Origin: Affinirhizobium lemnae
Lineage (GTDB): Bacteria > Pseudomonadota > Alphaproteobacteria > Rhizobiales > Rhizobiaceae
Direction: 5' to 3'
DNA length: 64,000 bases
NCBI RefSeq assembly: GCF_022968395.1
Contig: NZ_JALJQZ010000005.1
Span: forward strand, 62,001-126,000
Shown: positions 46,142 to 55,482 of the stretch, piece after piece
How positions within the stretch are numbered: position 1 is the first letter of the stretch
Layout: each line of letters opens with the position of its first letter
Program-made: the position numbers and the translations under genes
The notes under the pieces: generated by a model
Told to the model about the DNA's origin: nothing
The model's database searches: none
Seen by the model: the letters and a program-made list of their open reading frames with translations, nothing else

Positions 46142-47986
46142 TCAGTCGACTTGAACCAGATGCCCCTCGGAAATCTCGCGATACTGGCGCACGGGCGGAA
46201 CATATCCGGCCGGACGCACGGGGCTCTTGATCTCATCCGTGGACAGGTTGCGCTTGATTCTTCTGCGGGACGGATCCGGAACCGGAACCGCCGCCATGAG
46301 CTTTTTCGTGTAGGGGTGCTGGGGATTTTCAAAGACTGCCGCGCGCGGCCCGATCTCGACGATTTCACCCAGATACATCACCGCCACCCGGTGGCTGACC
46401 CGCTCCACGACTGCCATGTCGTGGCTGATGAACAGATAGGCCAGATTGAGGCTTTGCTGAAGATCAAGCAACAGGTTGCAGACCTGCGCCTTGATCGAGA
46501 CATCGAGCGCCGACACCGCTTCATCGGCAACGATGACCTTCGGATCGAGCATCAGCGCACGAGCAATCGCGATGCGCTGCCGCTGGCCACCGGAAAACTC
46601 GTGCGGATAACGCCGCATCATGTCCGGTGAAAGCCCGACCTTGGCAAGAAGATCAGCAGCCTTGTCGCGTGCCTGCGCGGTTGTGCCAAGGCTATGCTCG
46701 ATATACGGCTCCATGACCGCCGAACCAATGCTCATGCGCGGATTGAGGCTGGCGAACGGATCCTGGAAAACCATCTGGATCGAGCGGCGCATGGTGCGAA
46801 GCGTCGTGCGGTCGAGGCCCATGACATTGTAGCCATCGACCATCACCTGTCCGGCTGTCGGCTCGACGAGACGGGTGACCGACCGACCTGTTGTGGACTT
46901 GCCGCAGCCCGATTCGCCCACTAGCGAGAGTGTCTCGCCCTCGAACAACTGGAACGAAACCTTCTCAACCGCGTGGACCGCACCGGTCTGACGGCCGAAG
47001 ATCCCGGAGCGGATGGCAAAGCGGGTGGTCAGATCCCGAACTTCGAGGATCGGGGTCTTCGTCTTGGCGACAGTATCCGTCACTTCGGCCAGTGGCTGGG
47101 CCTCGCCGGACTTCACGTCGATGATGGGGAAACGCAGCGGCAACTGCCGATCCTTCATCGAGCCGAGACGTGGAACAGCTGCCAGAAGCGCGCGGGTGTA
47201 GGGATGCTGGCCACGATGGAAGATGTCGTCCGTGGCGCCGGTTTCCACTTGTTCGCCGCGGAACATGACAATGGTGCGGTCAGCGATTTCTGCAACGACC
47301 CCCATGTCATGCGTGATGAAGAGAACGGACATGCCCTCCTCATCCTGCAATTCCTTGATCAGATCCAGAATCTGACCCTGGATCGTCACGTCGAGTGCGG
47401 TCGTCGGTTCGTCGGCGATCAGAAGCTTCGGCTTCGAGGCGAGCGCCATGGCAATCATCACGCGTTGGCGCATGCCGCCGGAAAACTGATGCGGATATTC
47501 GTCGAAGCGGCCTTTCGCATTCGGAATTCGGACCTTTTCCAGAAGCCGGATGACCTCCGCCTTTGCATCCGCCGCCGAGATATCCTGATGCACCGTCAGG
47601 GCTTCGGCGATCTGCTTTCCGATTGGAAAGATCGGATTGAGGCTCGTCATCGGCTCCTGAAAGATCATCGAGATGTCATTGCCGCGAACCTGACGTATCT
47701 CCTCTTCCGGCAGCGACAGCAATTCCTTGCCACCGAGCACGACGCGGCCCTCGATCTTGCTGGAAACCTTGGGCAGCAGGCGCATGATGGAAAGAGACGT
47801 CACGCTCTTGCCGGAGCCGGACTCACCAACGATCGCGACCGTTTCGCGCGGCGCAATCGAAAAGCTCATATTGCGCACAACCGACTTCCATTCGCCATTG
47901 ACGCGAAAGGATGTGGTCAGGTTTTCGACAGTCAGGACCGGCTTTGCCACGCCGTTCTGCTGGGAACTTTCGGTAGAATAAGCCAT
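46142..47986 (-). CDS. dipeptide/oligopeptide ABC transporter, fused double ATPase
   Basis: A 614-residue protein that joins a DppD-like and a DppF-like ATPase. Walker A motifs are GESGSGKS (about residue 54) and GESGCGKS (about 355), each with its own signature ([18 protein letters not shown]) and Walker B ([24 protein letters not shown]). Both halves have the C-terminal HPYT-type oligopeptide-domain ending. It probably powers the permeases at 53258-55181, encoded on the other strand past the binding proteins. It is co-transcribed with the M20 hydrolase, whose stop lies 28 bp upstream of this start. Confidence 0.92.
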   Translation of the reverse strand: MAYSTESSQQNGVAKPVLTVENLTTSFRVNGEWKSVVRNMSFSIAPRETVAIVGESGSGKSVTSLSIMRLLPKVSSKIEGRVVLGGKELLSLPEEEIRQVRGNDISMIFQEPMTSLNPIFPIGKQIAEALTVHQDISAADAKAEVIRLLEKVRIPNAKGRFDEYPHQFSGGMRQRVMIAMALASKPKLLIADEPTTALDVTIQGQILDLIKELQDEEGMSVLFITHDMGVVAEIADRTIVMFRGEQVETGATDDIFHRGQHPYTRALLAAVPRLGSMKDRQLPLRFPIIDVKSGEAQPLAEVTDTVAKTKTPILEVRDLTTRFAIRSGIFGRQTGAVHAVEKVSFQLFEGETLSLVGESGCGKSTTGRSVTRLVEPTAGQVMVDGYNVMGLDRTTLRTMRRSIQMVFQDPFASLNPRMSIGSAVMEPYIEHSLGTTAQARDKAADLLAKVGLSPDMMRRYPHEFSGGQRQRIAIARALMLDPKVIVADEAVSALDVSIKAQVCNLLLDLQQSLNLAYLFISHDMAVVERVSHRVAVMYLGEIVEIGPRAAVFENPQHPYTKKLMAAVPVPDPSRRRIKRNLSTDEIKSPVRPAGYVPPVRQYREISEGHLVQVD

Positions 47987-48013
47987 GGAGTTTTCCTTGT
48001 GGTCTACCGCAGA

Positions 48014-49177
48014 TCAGGCAGCGAGCTTGGTTTCGGCCAGCGTCACCCAATAGCTTATGCCATAGGGAATGGCCTCGTCATTGAAGTCGTAGGCCGGGTG
48101 ATGAAGATTGGCTCCCTCGCCTATTCCAAGGAAAATGAAGGCGCCCGGTCGGGCCTCCAGCATGTAGGAAAAATCCTCGGCGCCCATCTTTGGCGCCATT
48201 TCTGTTTCGACGCTCTTTTCGCCCGAAACATTGGCCGCGACAGATGCGGCAAAATCCGTTTCTTCCGCATGATTGACGGTGACCGGATAGCCCCGCACAT
48301 AGTTGACCTCTGCAACCGCGCCATGGGCGAGTGCGGTTCCCTGCGCCACCTCGACCACGCGCTTGGCCGCAAGTTCGCGAACCTCTGGATCAAGCGTACG
48401 CACGGTTCCCGTCAGCTTCACATCCATCGGGATCACGTTATAGGCGTCTCCGCCGTGGACGGTCGTGACGGACACGACAACGGACTTCAGCGGATCCGTT
48501 TCGCGCGATGCGATCGATTGAAGTGCAACGATGACATAGGCCGAGGTCAGCACTGGATCGATGGAGAAATGCGGCTGTGCCGCGTGGCTTCCCTTGCCCT
48601 TGATGGTGATCTCGAAGGTATCGGCGGCCGCCATCACGCCGCCCTTGCGAATGGCGAAATCACCCAGCGGAATACCCGGCGTATTGTGCAGGCCATAGAC
48701 TTCCTTGATGCCGAATTTCTCCATCATACCATCCTGCACCATAGCAAGACCGCCGCCGCCACCTTCTTCCGCCGGCTGGAAGATCACAGCGACGGAACCG
48801 GCAAATCGGCGTGTCTCGCACAGATACTGCGCCGCTCCGAGAAGCATTGCCGTATGACCGTCATGTCCGCAGGAATGCGCCTTGCCGGGGACCTTGGAGG
48901 CCCATGGCTTGCCGGAACTTTCCAGAATGGGCAGTGCATCCATGTCCGCACGCATGCCGATGGTCGGCCCGTCGCCGAGCGTTCCCTTGATGATGCCCAC
49001 GACCCCGGTCTTGCCGATACCGGTTTCCACAAGGTCGCAACCGAAGGCCTTCAGCTTCTCCGCAACGAAGGCGGACGTCTTGAAAACATCATATAAAAGC
49101 TCCGGATTTTCATGAAGATGACGACGCCAGCCGGCGACTTCTTCCTGCATTTCAGCGGCGCGATTGAGAACTGGCAT
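48014..49177 (-). CDS. M20-family metallo-amidohydrolase (hippurate/N-acyl-amino-acid hydrolase type)
   Basis: A 387-residue M20D peptidase-like enzyme. Metal-site residues are seen in MRADMDALPI, HSCGHDGHTAML (Cys/His), IFQPAEEGGGG and HNTPG, with the dimerisation domain around KGSHAAQPH and the late MGAEDFSYML. Family members remove acyl groups from amino acids or open short peptides. It is first in an operon with the peptide ABC ATPase and is divergent from the first binding protein, suggesting uptake followed by hydrolysis of N-acylated amino acids or dipeptides (inference). Confidence 0.9.
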   Translation of the reverse strand: MPVLNRAAEMQEEVAGWRRHLHENPELLYDVFKTSAFVAEKLKAFGCDLVETGIGKTGVVGIIKGTLGDGPTIGMRADMDALPILESSGKPWASKVPGKAHSCGHDGHTAMLLGAAQYLCETRRFAGSVAVIFQPAEEGGGGGLAMVQDGMMEKFGIKEVYGLHNTPGIPLGDFAIRKGGVMAAADTFEITIKGKGSHAAQPHFSIDPVLTSAYVIVALQSIASRETDPLKSVVVSVTTVHGGDAYNVIPMDVKLTGTVRTLDPEVRELAAKRVVEVAQGTALAHGAVAEVNYVRGYPVTVNHAEETDFAASVAANVSGEKSVETEMAPKMGAEDFSYMLEARPGAFIFLGIGEGANLHHPAYDFNDEAIPYGISYWVTLAETKLAA

Positions 49178-49446
49178 AAGTGCAACCTTATATAATTTCA
49201 GCTGTTTCCCTTATTGTTGCCGGGGATATTGCGATGTAACTGATAATAAATGCAAGCTTCAAATTTCATTCTTGAACTGCATTTTATCGTGTGAATATAT
49301 AGACAAAGTTCCAGCTTCATCCATCACGGGCTAAGGAAACGACATCAACGCATCAGTCCATTCGCCATCTTGGGCATTGAGCATTTATCCGGACTCAAAG
49401 ACTTGCCCGGCCCTTACAAATGTAAGCCCTCCCTCACATAAAGAGT
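49178..49446. promoter_or_regulatory. divergent promoter region, hydrolase / binding protein 1
   Basis: 269 bp of AT-rich DNA with no gene. On the plus strand TTGAAC (49272-49277), an 18-bp spacer and TATATA (49296-49301) look like a promoter for the binding-protein gene. A similar TTGAAC-type promoter precedes the second copy at 51259. Confidence 0.5.
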
Positions 49447-51150
49447 ATGTCAATGAGATCAGTTCTAGCAACGGCCCTGACCATTTTGAGCCTTTCGACA
49501 GCCCCTGCATGGGCTGCCCGCGCGACTGACGGTGAGGCCAAAATTCTCTTCTGGCAGGCCGTTTCCAGCATGAATCCCTACCTGTCTGGCGGCAGCAAGG
49601 AGGTTTATGCGGCCTCAATCGTCATCGAGCCTTTGGCCGGTTTCGATGAGAACGGGAAGATGTTTCCTCGCCTAGCGGCAGACATTCCGACGCTCGAAAA
49701 TGGCGGGGTGTCGGCGGACAGGCTGTCGGTGACATGGAAGGTCAAAGATGGCTTGAAGTGGTCGGATGGAAGCGATGTAACCGCAGAGGATGTTGCTTTC
49801 ACCTGGCGCTATTGCACGGCCCCCGGCGGCGGCTGCGCCCAGAGGGCAAAATTCGACGGGGTGGCAAAGGTCGAGGCAGTCGACCGGCTAACAGTCAAGA
49901 TCACGTTCGATAAGCCAACGTCCTATGTATACGGTCCTTTCGTCGGCGCACTCTCGCCGATCATTCAGATGGCACAATTCAAGGATTGCATTGGCGAGAA
50001 GGCACAACAGTGCACGGCAGCCAACTTTGCGCCCATTGGTACCGGGCCATTCGTGGTGAAAGATTTTAAAGCTAACGACGTGGTTAGCTTTATAGCGAAC
50101 CAGCATTATCGCGATCCTGCGAAACCTGCCTTCGCAACGCTGACGTTGAAGGGCGGAGGCGATGCGGCAGCCGCAGCGCGTGCCGTGCTGGAAACCGGCG
50201 AATTTGATTTTGCCTGGAATACGGTTATCGAGCCGGAAGTCATGGATTTAATGCTCAAGGCCGGAAAGGGACGCGTCGCCAGCGCTTTCAGTACGACAGT
50301 CGAGCGCATTCACCTCAATCCATTCGCAGTTGATCCGTCACTGGGCGCAAAGCGCTCAACGAGGGAAGCAGGCCCGCATCCTTCGCTTTCCGACCCTGCT
50401 GTGCGGCGTGCCCTATCGTTGGCAATTGATCGCGATATCCTGGTCGAGGCCGGATATGGCGCCGGCGGCAAGGCGACCTGCAACGTGATCCCCTCACCAG
50501 ATGATTTTGCATCAAACGGCGTCGACTGGTGCCTTAAGCAGGATATCCCGGGAGCAAACAAGCTACTGGACGAGGCAGGCTGGGAAATGGGTGGTGATGG
50601 CATTCGCGCCAAAAATGGCGTCCGACTTGCCTATCTTTTCCAGACATCCACGAACTCTGTCCGTCAGGGCACACAGCAATTGGTGAAGGATTGGTGGAAG
50701 GAAATAGGTGTAGAGACTGAGCTGCGGAATGTACCCGCAACAGTTTATTTCGGAAGTGACCCCGCTAGCCCCGACACCTACAAGAAGTTCTATGCAGACA
50801 TCGAGATGTATGCATCGGGCTTCGAGACAACCGATCCGGCCAAATTCCTGGCCGATTTCCGCTGCGACAAAATTCCATCGCCAAATGACGGCTGGCAAGG
50901 CGGAAACGTCGCTCGTTTCTGCGATCCCGCGTACGATACATTGATCGGCGATCTGAATAATGCATCTGGTCGCGCCGAGCGCGCAGTGATCATCAAGAAA
51001 CTCAACGACATGCTTGTTAATAGCGGCTACGTCTTGCCAATCGTCAACCGCGGTGAACCTTCGACCATTGCCAACACCTTAGTCGACGCGAAAATAAACC
51101 CTTGGGATACGCAGCTGTGGAACGTCGAGAACTGGAAACGTGGCCGGTAG
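49447..51150 (+). CDS. peptide ABC transporter substrate-binding protein, copy 1
   Basis: A 567-residue family 5 (DppA/OppA-type) binding protein with a Sec signal peptide (LSLSTAPAWA, cleaved before ARATDGE). Typical blocks are VTWKVKDGLKWSDGSDVTAED and RRALSLAIDRDILVEAGYG. It has four to five Cys pairs (RYCTAPGGGC and WCLKQD-type) shared with copy 2. It has exactly the same length as copy 2 (51480-53183) and is similar throughout, so the two are tandem paralogues. It carries its own promoter and terminator, and may accept a different ligand range. Confidence 0.92.
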   Translation: MSMRSVLATALTILSLSTAPAWAARATDGEAKILFWQAVSSMNPYLSGGSKEVYAASIVIEPLAGFDENGKMFPRLAADIPTLENGGVSADRLSVTWKVKDGLKWSDGSDVTAEDVAFTWRYCTAPGGGCAQRAKFDGVAKVEAVDRLTVKITFDKPTSYVYGPFVGALSPIIQMAQFKDCIGEKAQQCTAANFAPIGTGPFVVKDFKANDVVSFIANQHYRDPAKPAFATLTLKGGGDAAAAARAVLETGEFDFAWNTVIEPEVMDLMLKAGKGRVASAFSTTVERIHLNPFAVDPSLGAKRSTREAGPHPSLSDPAVRRALSLAIDRDILVEAGYGAGGKATCNVIPSPDDFASNGVDWCLKQDIPGANKLLDEAGWEMGGDGIRAKNGVRLAYLFQTSTNSVRQGTQQLVKDWWKEIGVETELRNVPATVYFGSDPASPDTYKKFYADIEMYASGFETTDPAKFLADFRCDKIPSPNDGWQGGNVARFCDPAYDTLIGDLNNASGRAERAVIIKKLNDMLVNSGYVLPIVNRGEPSTIANTLVDAKINPWDTQLWNVENWKRGR

Positions 51151-51189
51151 ACGTGCAGGCTCAAGACATATAAAATTATCTTTATCAGT

Positions 51190-51225
51190 AACTTACCGAA
51201 GCCGAATGCAGCTTCGGTAAGTTTT
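51190..51225 (+). terminator. intrinsic terminator after binding protein 1
   Basis: AACTTACCGAAGC (51190-51202) and GCTTCGGTAAGTT (51211-51223) form a perfect 13-bp stem with an 8-nt loop followed by TTTT. It lies 40 bp after the stop. Confidence 0.88.
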
Positions 51226-51479
51226 CAACGCATGTCCTGTATGTTCGAAAATTCTATCTTGAACGAAAAATGTGCCTATGTTTAGATGGCTCAAATTTTG
51301 GTCATATAGATATTCGGGATGACGAAAACGTCGACCGGATAAAGGTCAAGGCGACGGGAGAAACACGAGGATTCATCATTCGGCTGGGAGGAAACAGCAG
51401 GATGGGAATGCGCGCAGCCGATGAGGCTCGCGCCGAGGCTATTTCAGCCAAAATCATTTTAATCTTCAAGGGGAAAACA
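51226..51479. promoter_or_regulatory. leader of binding protein 2
   Basis: 254 bp without a gene. TTGAAC (51259-51264), a 17-bp spacer and TTAGAT (51282-51287) form a likely promoter resembling the one before copy 1. A strong ribosome binding site (AAGGGG) precedes the ATG at 51480. The frame of copy 2 is open back to 51270, but no good start or homology supports that extension. Confidence 0.5.
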
Positions 51480-53183
51480 ATGAAGAGAACAAAGATCCTG
51501 TTGGCAGGTACGGTGGCCGCATTGGCCTTTGCCAATGTCGCACATGCCCAGCGCGGGACGGACGGGGACTTGAAGATCCTGTTCTGGCAGGCTGTTTCCA
51601 CCCTCAATCCATATCTTTCCGGTGGCACGAAGGAAATTTACAGCGCCTCGCTCACGATTGAGCCTCTGGCGCGCTACGATGAAACCGGCAAGCTGACGCC
51701 GTGGCTGGTCACCGAAATTCCGACAGTCGACAATGGCGGCGTCGCCAAGGATATGAAGAGCATCACCTGGAAGCTGAAGCCAGGCGTGAAGTGGTCGGAT
51801 GGCTCCGCCTTCACGGCAGAGGATGTGGTCTTCACCTGGCAGTACTGCACGGCCCCTGATGGCGGTTGCGCACAGAAAGCACAGTTCGAAGGCATTACCA
51901 ACGTCGAGGCGGTGGATCCTCTGACGGTCAAGGTGTCTTTTGCAGAACCGAAATACTATCCCTATGGTGCTTTTGTTGGCGCGCAGCAGCCGATTATCCA
52001 GAAGGCTCAGTTCAAGGATTGCGTCGGCGCAAAGGCTCCGGGCTGCACATCCGCCAACTTCGGCCCCATCGGCACCGGCCCCTTCGTCGTCAAGGAATTC
52101 AAGCCGAACGACGTCATCACCTTCACCGCCAACGCCAACTATCGCGATGCAGCCAAGCCTGCCTTTGCGTCTGTCACCCTGAAGGGCGGCGGCGATGCGG
52201 CATCTGCGGCCCGCGCGGTTCTGGAAACCGGCGAATATGACTACGCCTGGAACATGCAGGTTGAGCCGGAAGTCCTGGCGACCATGCTGAAGGCTGGCAA
52301 GGGCACACTGGTGACGGCGTTCGGAACGCAGGTCGAGCGTATCAACCTGAATTGGACAAACCCTGATCCGAAGCTCGGCGACAAGCGCTCGACTGTCGAG
52401 GGCGGCAAGCATCCCGCACTCTCCGATCCGGCGGTTCGCAAGGCGCTCTCAATCGCCATCGACCGTGACATCATCGATGAAGCCGGTTATGGCGAAGCTG
52501 GCAAGCCGACCTGCAACATCGTTCCGGCTCCCGATGCCTACGTCTCGACCGCCAACGACTGGTGCCTGAAGCAGGACATCGAAGGCGCAAACAAACTTCT
52601 CGATCAGGCTGGCTGGAAGAAGGGCGCAGACGGCATTCGTGCCAAGGACGGCGTGAAGCTTTCCTTCCTCTACCAGACCTCTACCAACTCGGTCCGCCAG
52701 GGCACCCAGGCGCTCGTCAAGGATTGGTGGCAGCAGATCGGCGTTGCATCAGAACTGCGCAATGTCTCGGCCTCCGTCTTCTTCGGCGGCGACCCGGCAA
52801 GCCCGGATACCTTCCAGAAGTTCTATGCCGACGTGGAAATGTACACGAACAATTTCGATGGAACTGATCCGGAGAAGTATCTGGCAGAGTGGCTCTGCAA
52901 CAAGATCCCGTCTCCGGCCAACGGCTGGCAGGGCCAGAACATTCCGCGTTACTGCAACCCGGAATACGACAAAATCATTGCCGAGCTTTCCAAGACGGCT
53001 GATCTCGGCAAGCGCGCCGAACTTGCCAAGAAGGCCAACGACATGCTGACCGCCGAGGGCGCCCATATTCCGCTCATCCATCGCGGCCAGATTTCGTCCC
53101 ACTCGGTCAAATTGAGCGGCGTGAAGATGAATGCTTGGGATTCCGAACTCTGGAATGCCGCAGACTGGTCTCGCAAGAAGTAA
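51480..53183 (+). CDS. peptide ABC transporter substrate-binding protein, copy 2
   Basis: A 567-residue family 5 periplasmic binding protein with signal peptide (ALAFANVAHA, cleaved before QRGTDGD). It aligns with copy 1 end to end: the openings read KILFWQAVS, SGGTKEIYSAS against SGGSKEVYAAS, and the tails WDSELWNAADWSRKK against WDTQLWNVENWKRGR. The ATG at 51480 has AAGGGG seven bases upstream. It precedes the permease genes but is separated from them by a strong terminator. Confidence 0.93.
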   Translation: MKRTKILLAGTVAALAFANVAHAQRGTDGDLKILFWQAVSTLNPYLSGGTKEIYSASLTIEPLARYDETGKLTPWLVTEIPTVDNGGVAKDMKSITWKLKPGVKWSDGSAFTAEDVVFTWQYCTAPDGGCAQKAQFEGITNVEAVDPLTVKVSFAEPKYYPYGAFVGAQQPIIQKAQFKDCVGAKAPGCTSANFGPIGTGPFVVKEFKPNDVITFTANANYRDAAKPAFASVTLKGGGDAASAARAVLETGEYDYAWNMQVEPEVLATMLKAGKGTLVTAFGTQVERINLNWTNPDPKLGDKRSTVEGGKHPALSDPAVRKALSIAIDRDIIDEAGYGEAGKPTCNIVPAPDAYVSTANDWCLKQDIEGANKLLDQAGWKKGADGIRAKDGVKLSFLYQTSTNSVRQGTQALVKDWWQQIGVASELRNVSASVFFGGDPASPDTFQKFYADVEMYTNNFDGTDPEKYLAEWLCNKIPSPANGWQGQNIPRYCNPEYDKIIAELSKTADLGKRAELAKKANDMLTAEGAHIPLIHRGQISSHSVKLSGVKMNAWDSELWNAADWSRKK

Positions 53184-53190
53184 CTGAGTG

Positions 53191-53226
53191 AAAGCGGGCC
53201 TCCCCCAAATGGCGAGGCCCGCTTTT
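53191..53226 (+). terminator. intrinsic terminator/attenuator between binding protein 2 and permeases
   Basis: AAAGCGGGCCTC (53191-53202) and GAGGCCCGCTTT (53214-53225) form a perfect 12-bp stem with an 11-nt loop and a TTTT tail. Partial read-through would give much binding protein and little permease. Confidence 0.88.
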
Positions 53227-53257
53227 CCTTGCTCCAAAAGCGTCTGGAGACCGCCAT

Positions 53258-54268
53258 ATGTTTACCTATACGATCCGGCGACTTATGTTTGCCGTGCCGA
53301 CGCTGCTTGTCATAAGTTTCGTCATTTTTGCGCTGCTTGATCTTGCGCCCAATGATCCGCTCGGCGACCTGCCGCTCACCATACCGCCGGAAGTGCGCGA
53401 GCAGATCCGCGCCTCGATGGGTCTCGATCAGCCTTTCCTCATCCGCTATCTCTTGTGGTTGAAGCAGTTCTTCATCAACGAGCCGCTCAACATCTTCGAA
53501 CAGATGACCGGCATCACCGTTGGCGATGGCGAGCGGATGCGCGTGCTCTCCTGGGCGACCCGCAGCCCGGTCGTCGACCTCATCGTACAACGCATGCCGC
53601 AAACCCTCTGGGTCGTCGGCATGGCCTATCTGTTCGGTGTGCTGATAGCGATACCAGTCGGCGTCATTTCCGCCTATCGCCAGTATTCGATCTTTGACCA
53701 GATCGGCACCTTCGTAACCATGGTCGGCTATTCGGTGCCAACCTTCTTTACCGGCGTCGTGCTGATCGTCATCTTCTCGTCCTACCTGCAATGGTTTCCG
53801 TCGATCTACGACACCAATCTGGTCGTCAACGACTGGTCGAGCTTCGTCCAGCAGGTCAAGCAGATGGTTCTGCCGGTCACGGTTCTGGCGCTCTATAACG
53901 CCTCCCAGATTGCTCGCTTCGTTCGCGCCTCCATGCTGGACAATCTCAGCCAGGATTACGTGCGCACGGCGCGTGCGAAAGGCGTGAAGGAAAAGGCGGT
54001 CCTTCTTGTGCACGTCCTGCGCAACAGCTTGATCCCGGTGGTTACGGTCATTGCGCTGGGTGTCCCGACAATTTTCTCCGGCGCCATCATCACCGAGCAG
54101 ATCTTCCGTGTGAACGGGCTCGGACAACTGCTGATCACGGCAGTTCAGGGCGCCGATATTCCGCTCGTACAAACCCTGACGTTCATCTTTGCGGTCCTGA
54201 TCGTCCTCTTTAACCTGATTGCCGATGTTCTTTACGGCATCCTTGATCCGAGGATCCGCTATGACTGA
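53258..54268 (+). CDS. peptide ABC transporter permease (DppB-type)
   Basis: A 336-residue inner-membrane permease with six TM segments. The N-terminal TYTIRRLMFAVPTLLVIS, the long periplasmic loop after TM1, and the EAA loop DYVRTARAKGVKEKAVLLVH are typical of the DppB family. The stop overlaps the next permease start by 8 nt. Confidence 0.93.
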   Translation: MFTYTIRRLMFAVPTLLVISFVIFALLDLAPNDPLGDLPLTIPPEVREQIRASMGLDQPFLIRYLLWLKQFFINEPLNIFEQMTGITVGDGERMRVLSWATRSPVVDLIVQRMPQTLWVVGMAYLFGVLIAIPVGVISAYRQYSIFDQIGTFVTMVGYSVPTFFTGVVLIVIFSSYLQWFPSIYDTNLVVNDWSSFVQQVKQMVLPVTVLALYNASQIARFVRASMLDNLSQDYVRTARAKGVKEKAVLLVHVLRNSLIPVVTVIALGVPTIFSGAIITEQIFRVNGLGQLLITAVQGADIPLVQTLTFIFAVLIVLFNLIADVLYGILDPRIRYD

Positions 54269-55181
54269 TGCCGTCATTGACCAGCCTGTAACCGCCAAGC
54301 CGGAGATCGAAACGCCCTCGATCCTGTTCTGGAGAAAGTTTCGCAAGCATAAAGGTGGCGTCGCAGGGCTGGTGGTCTTCGCCCTCATCGTCCTGATCGT
54401 CTATGTCGGTCCATTCATCCACACGATTGATCCGAACAAGATCGACATCCGCGCGAAGAATCAGGGCCCTTCCTGGAAGCACCCGTTCGGCACTGACAAC
54501 CTTGGCCATGATATGCTGGCACAGGTCATGGCTGGTGGACAGATCTCGCTGGCCGTGGGCTTGACCGCCATGTTGCTGGCCCTGCTGCTTGGCACTTTGG
54601 TCGGCGTGCTGTCGGGTTATTTCCGCAAGCTCGATGGCCCCTTGATGCGCCTGACGGACCTGTTCCTGGCGCTGCCGCTACTGCCGCTCCTGCTCGTCAT
54701 CATCATGCTGTTTCGCGATACTCTTCGTGCAGCATTCGGTCCGGAGACCGGCATTTTCATCTTGATCGTCTTCGTCATCGGCGTCACAAGCTGGATGCAC
54801 ACTGCCCGTATCGTTCGCGGCGATGTTCTGGCGGTGAAGAGCCAGGAGTTCATCGTGGCGGCGAAAAGCAGTGGCATGAGGGAACATCGCATCGTGCTGC
54901 GTCACATCCTGCCAAATGTGCTCAGCTCGATCATGGTGTCGGCAACGCTTGGGATCGCGGCTGCGATCATCACAGAGTCTGCTCTGTCGTTCCTCGGTCT
55001 CGGATTTCCATCGGACTTCCCGACATGGGGCCGTCTTCTGTTTGACGGGGCGAACTTCCTGCAGCTGACGCCGTCGCGCGTCTTCTGGCCGGGGCTCGCG
55101 ATCTCACTGACCGTTCTTAGCGTCAACTACATTGGCGACGCTGTACGGGACGCACTCGATCCCAGAACCCAGGCCCGCTGA
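54261..55181 (+). CDS. peptide ABC transporter permease (DppC-type)
   Basis: A 306-residue permease with six TM segments. It has GTDNLGHDMLAQVMAGGQIS, the EAA loop QEFIVAAKSSGMREHRIVLR and the C-terminal VNYIGDAVRDALDPR typical of DppC. The start at 54261 overlaps the upstream permease. It works with the double ATPase at 46142-47986. Confidence 0.93.
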   Translation: MTDAVIDQPVTAKPEIETPSILFWRKFRKHKGGVAGLVVFALIVLIVYVGPFIHTIDPNKIDIRAKNQGPSWKHPFGTDNLGHDMLAQVMAGGQISLAVGLTAMLLALLLGTLVGVLSGYFRKLDGPLMRLTDLFLALPLLPLLLVIIMLFRDTLRAAFGPETGIFILIVFVIGVTSWMHTARIVRGDVLAVKSQEFIVAAKSSGMREHRIVLRHILPNVLSSIMVSATLGIAAAIITESALSFLGLGFPSDFPTWGRLLFDGANFLQLTPSRVFWPGLAISLTVLSVNYIGDAVRDALDPRTQAR

Positions 55182-55192
55182 TATAGAGCCAA

Positions 55193-55220
55193 ACGATGCC
55201 CTGATCATCCGGGGCATCGT
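55193..55220 (+). terminator. hairpin after the permease operon
   Basis: ACGATGCCC (55193-55201) and GGGCATCGT (55212-55220) form a perfect 9-bp stem with a 10-nt loop, 12 bp after the stop. It has no immediate T-run, but two T tracts follow 20-35 bp later. Confidence 0.65.
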
Positions 55221-55265
55221 CCATCCAGCACACAGAAATCTTTTTTGATTTTTTTTGGAACGGGC

Positions 55266-55290
55266 GGAACCTTGCGGAGGCTGATCCGTT
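55266..55290 (+). promoter_or_regulatory. EcfG-type promoter of a small RNA
   Basis: GGAAC (55266-55270), exactly 16 bp, then CGTT (55287-55290) matches the consensus of the alphaproteobacterial general stress sigma factor EcfG. No coding gene follows before the terminator at 55368. A second GGAAC at 55257 has no CGTT at the right spacing. Confidence 0.78.
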
Positions 55291-55296
55291 GTTGGT

Positions 55297-55412
55297 GTAT
55301 CTGGAAGCGCCCCCGTCCCCCGCCCTTCAAGCTTCCGGATATCTCTTCATCCCCCTCGAAGAGACCCAACGGTCTTGGCTTCTGTAAAAGGAAACCAAGA
55401 CCGTTTCTTTTT
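55297..55412 (+). ncRNA. candidate stress-induced small RNA with C-rich hairpin loops
   Basis: This gene-free stretch begins just after an EcfG-type promoter and ends at an intrinsic terminator, giving a transcript of about 116 nt. It folds into three consecutive hairpins. Hairpin 1 pairs TATCTGGAAGC (55298-55308) with GCTTCCGGATA (55331-55341) around a 22-nt, strongly C-rich loop. Hairpin 2 pairs TCTCTTC (55342-55348) with GAAGAGA (55358-55364) around ATCCCCCTC. Hairpin 3 is the terminator. C-rich loops that can pair with Shine-Dalgarno sequences, and control by the stress sigma factor, recall Caulobacter GsrN and rhizobial anti-SD RNAs. Sequence identity to those was not tested. No ORF of note lies inside. 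Confidence 0.72.
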
Positions 55413-55413
55413 G
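55368..55413 (+). terminator. intrinsic terminator of the small RNA candidate
   Basis: AACGGTCTTGG (55368-55378) and CCAAGACCGTT (55395-55405) form a perfect 11-bp stem, followed by TCTTTTTG. On the opposite strand the stem lies only 70 bp beyond the kinase gene, but there is no T-run in that direction. Confidence 0.88.
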
Positions 55414-55482
55414 TGCGGAATGCAAAACCGACAGTGATACCAAAGGCGCCACGCCTGCGGTGTCTCGATAACGATCGGGAAA

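Noticed and set aside
46973-49096. 707-codon plus-strand open frame opposite the ABC ATPase and M20 hydrolase
   Set aside because: Shadow of two well-supported genes with no homologous blocks of its own.
51270-51479. 70-codon N-terminal extension of binding protein 2
   Set aside because: A normal signal peptide begins at 51480 behind a strong ribosome binding site, and copy 1 has the same length from its own signal peptide.
52949-54388. 479-codon minus-strand open frame opposite the peptide permease
   Set aside because: Antisense shadow; it crosses the terminator at 53191-53226 and matches nothing.
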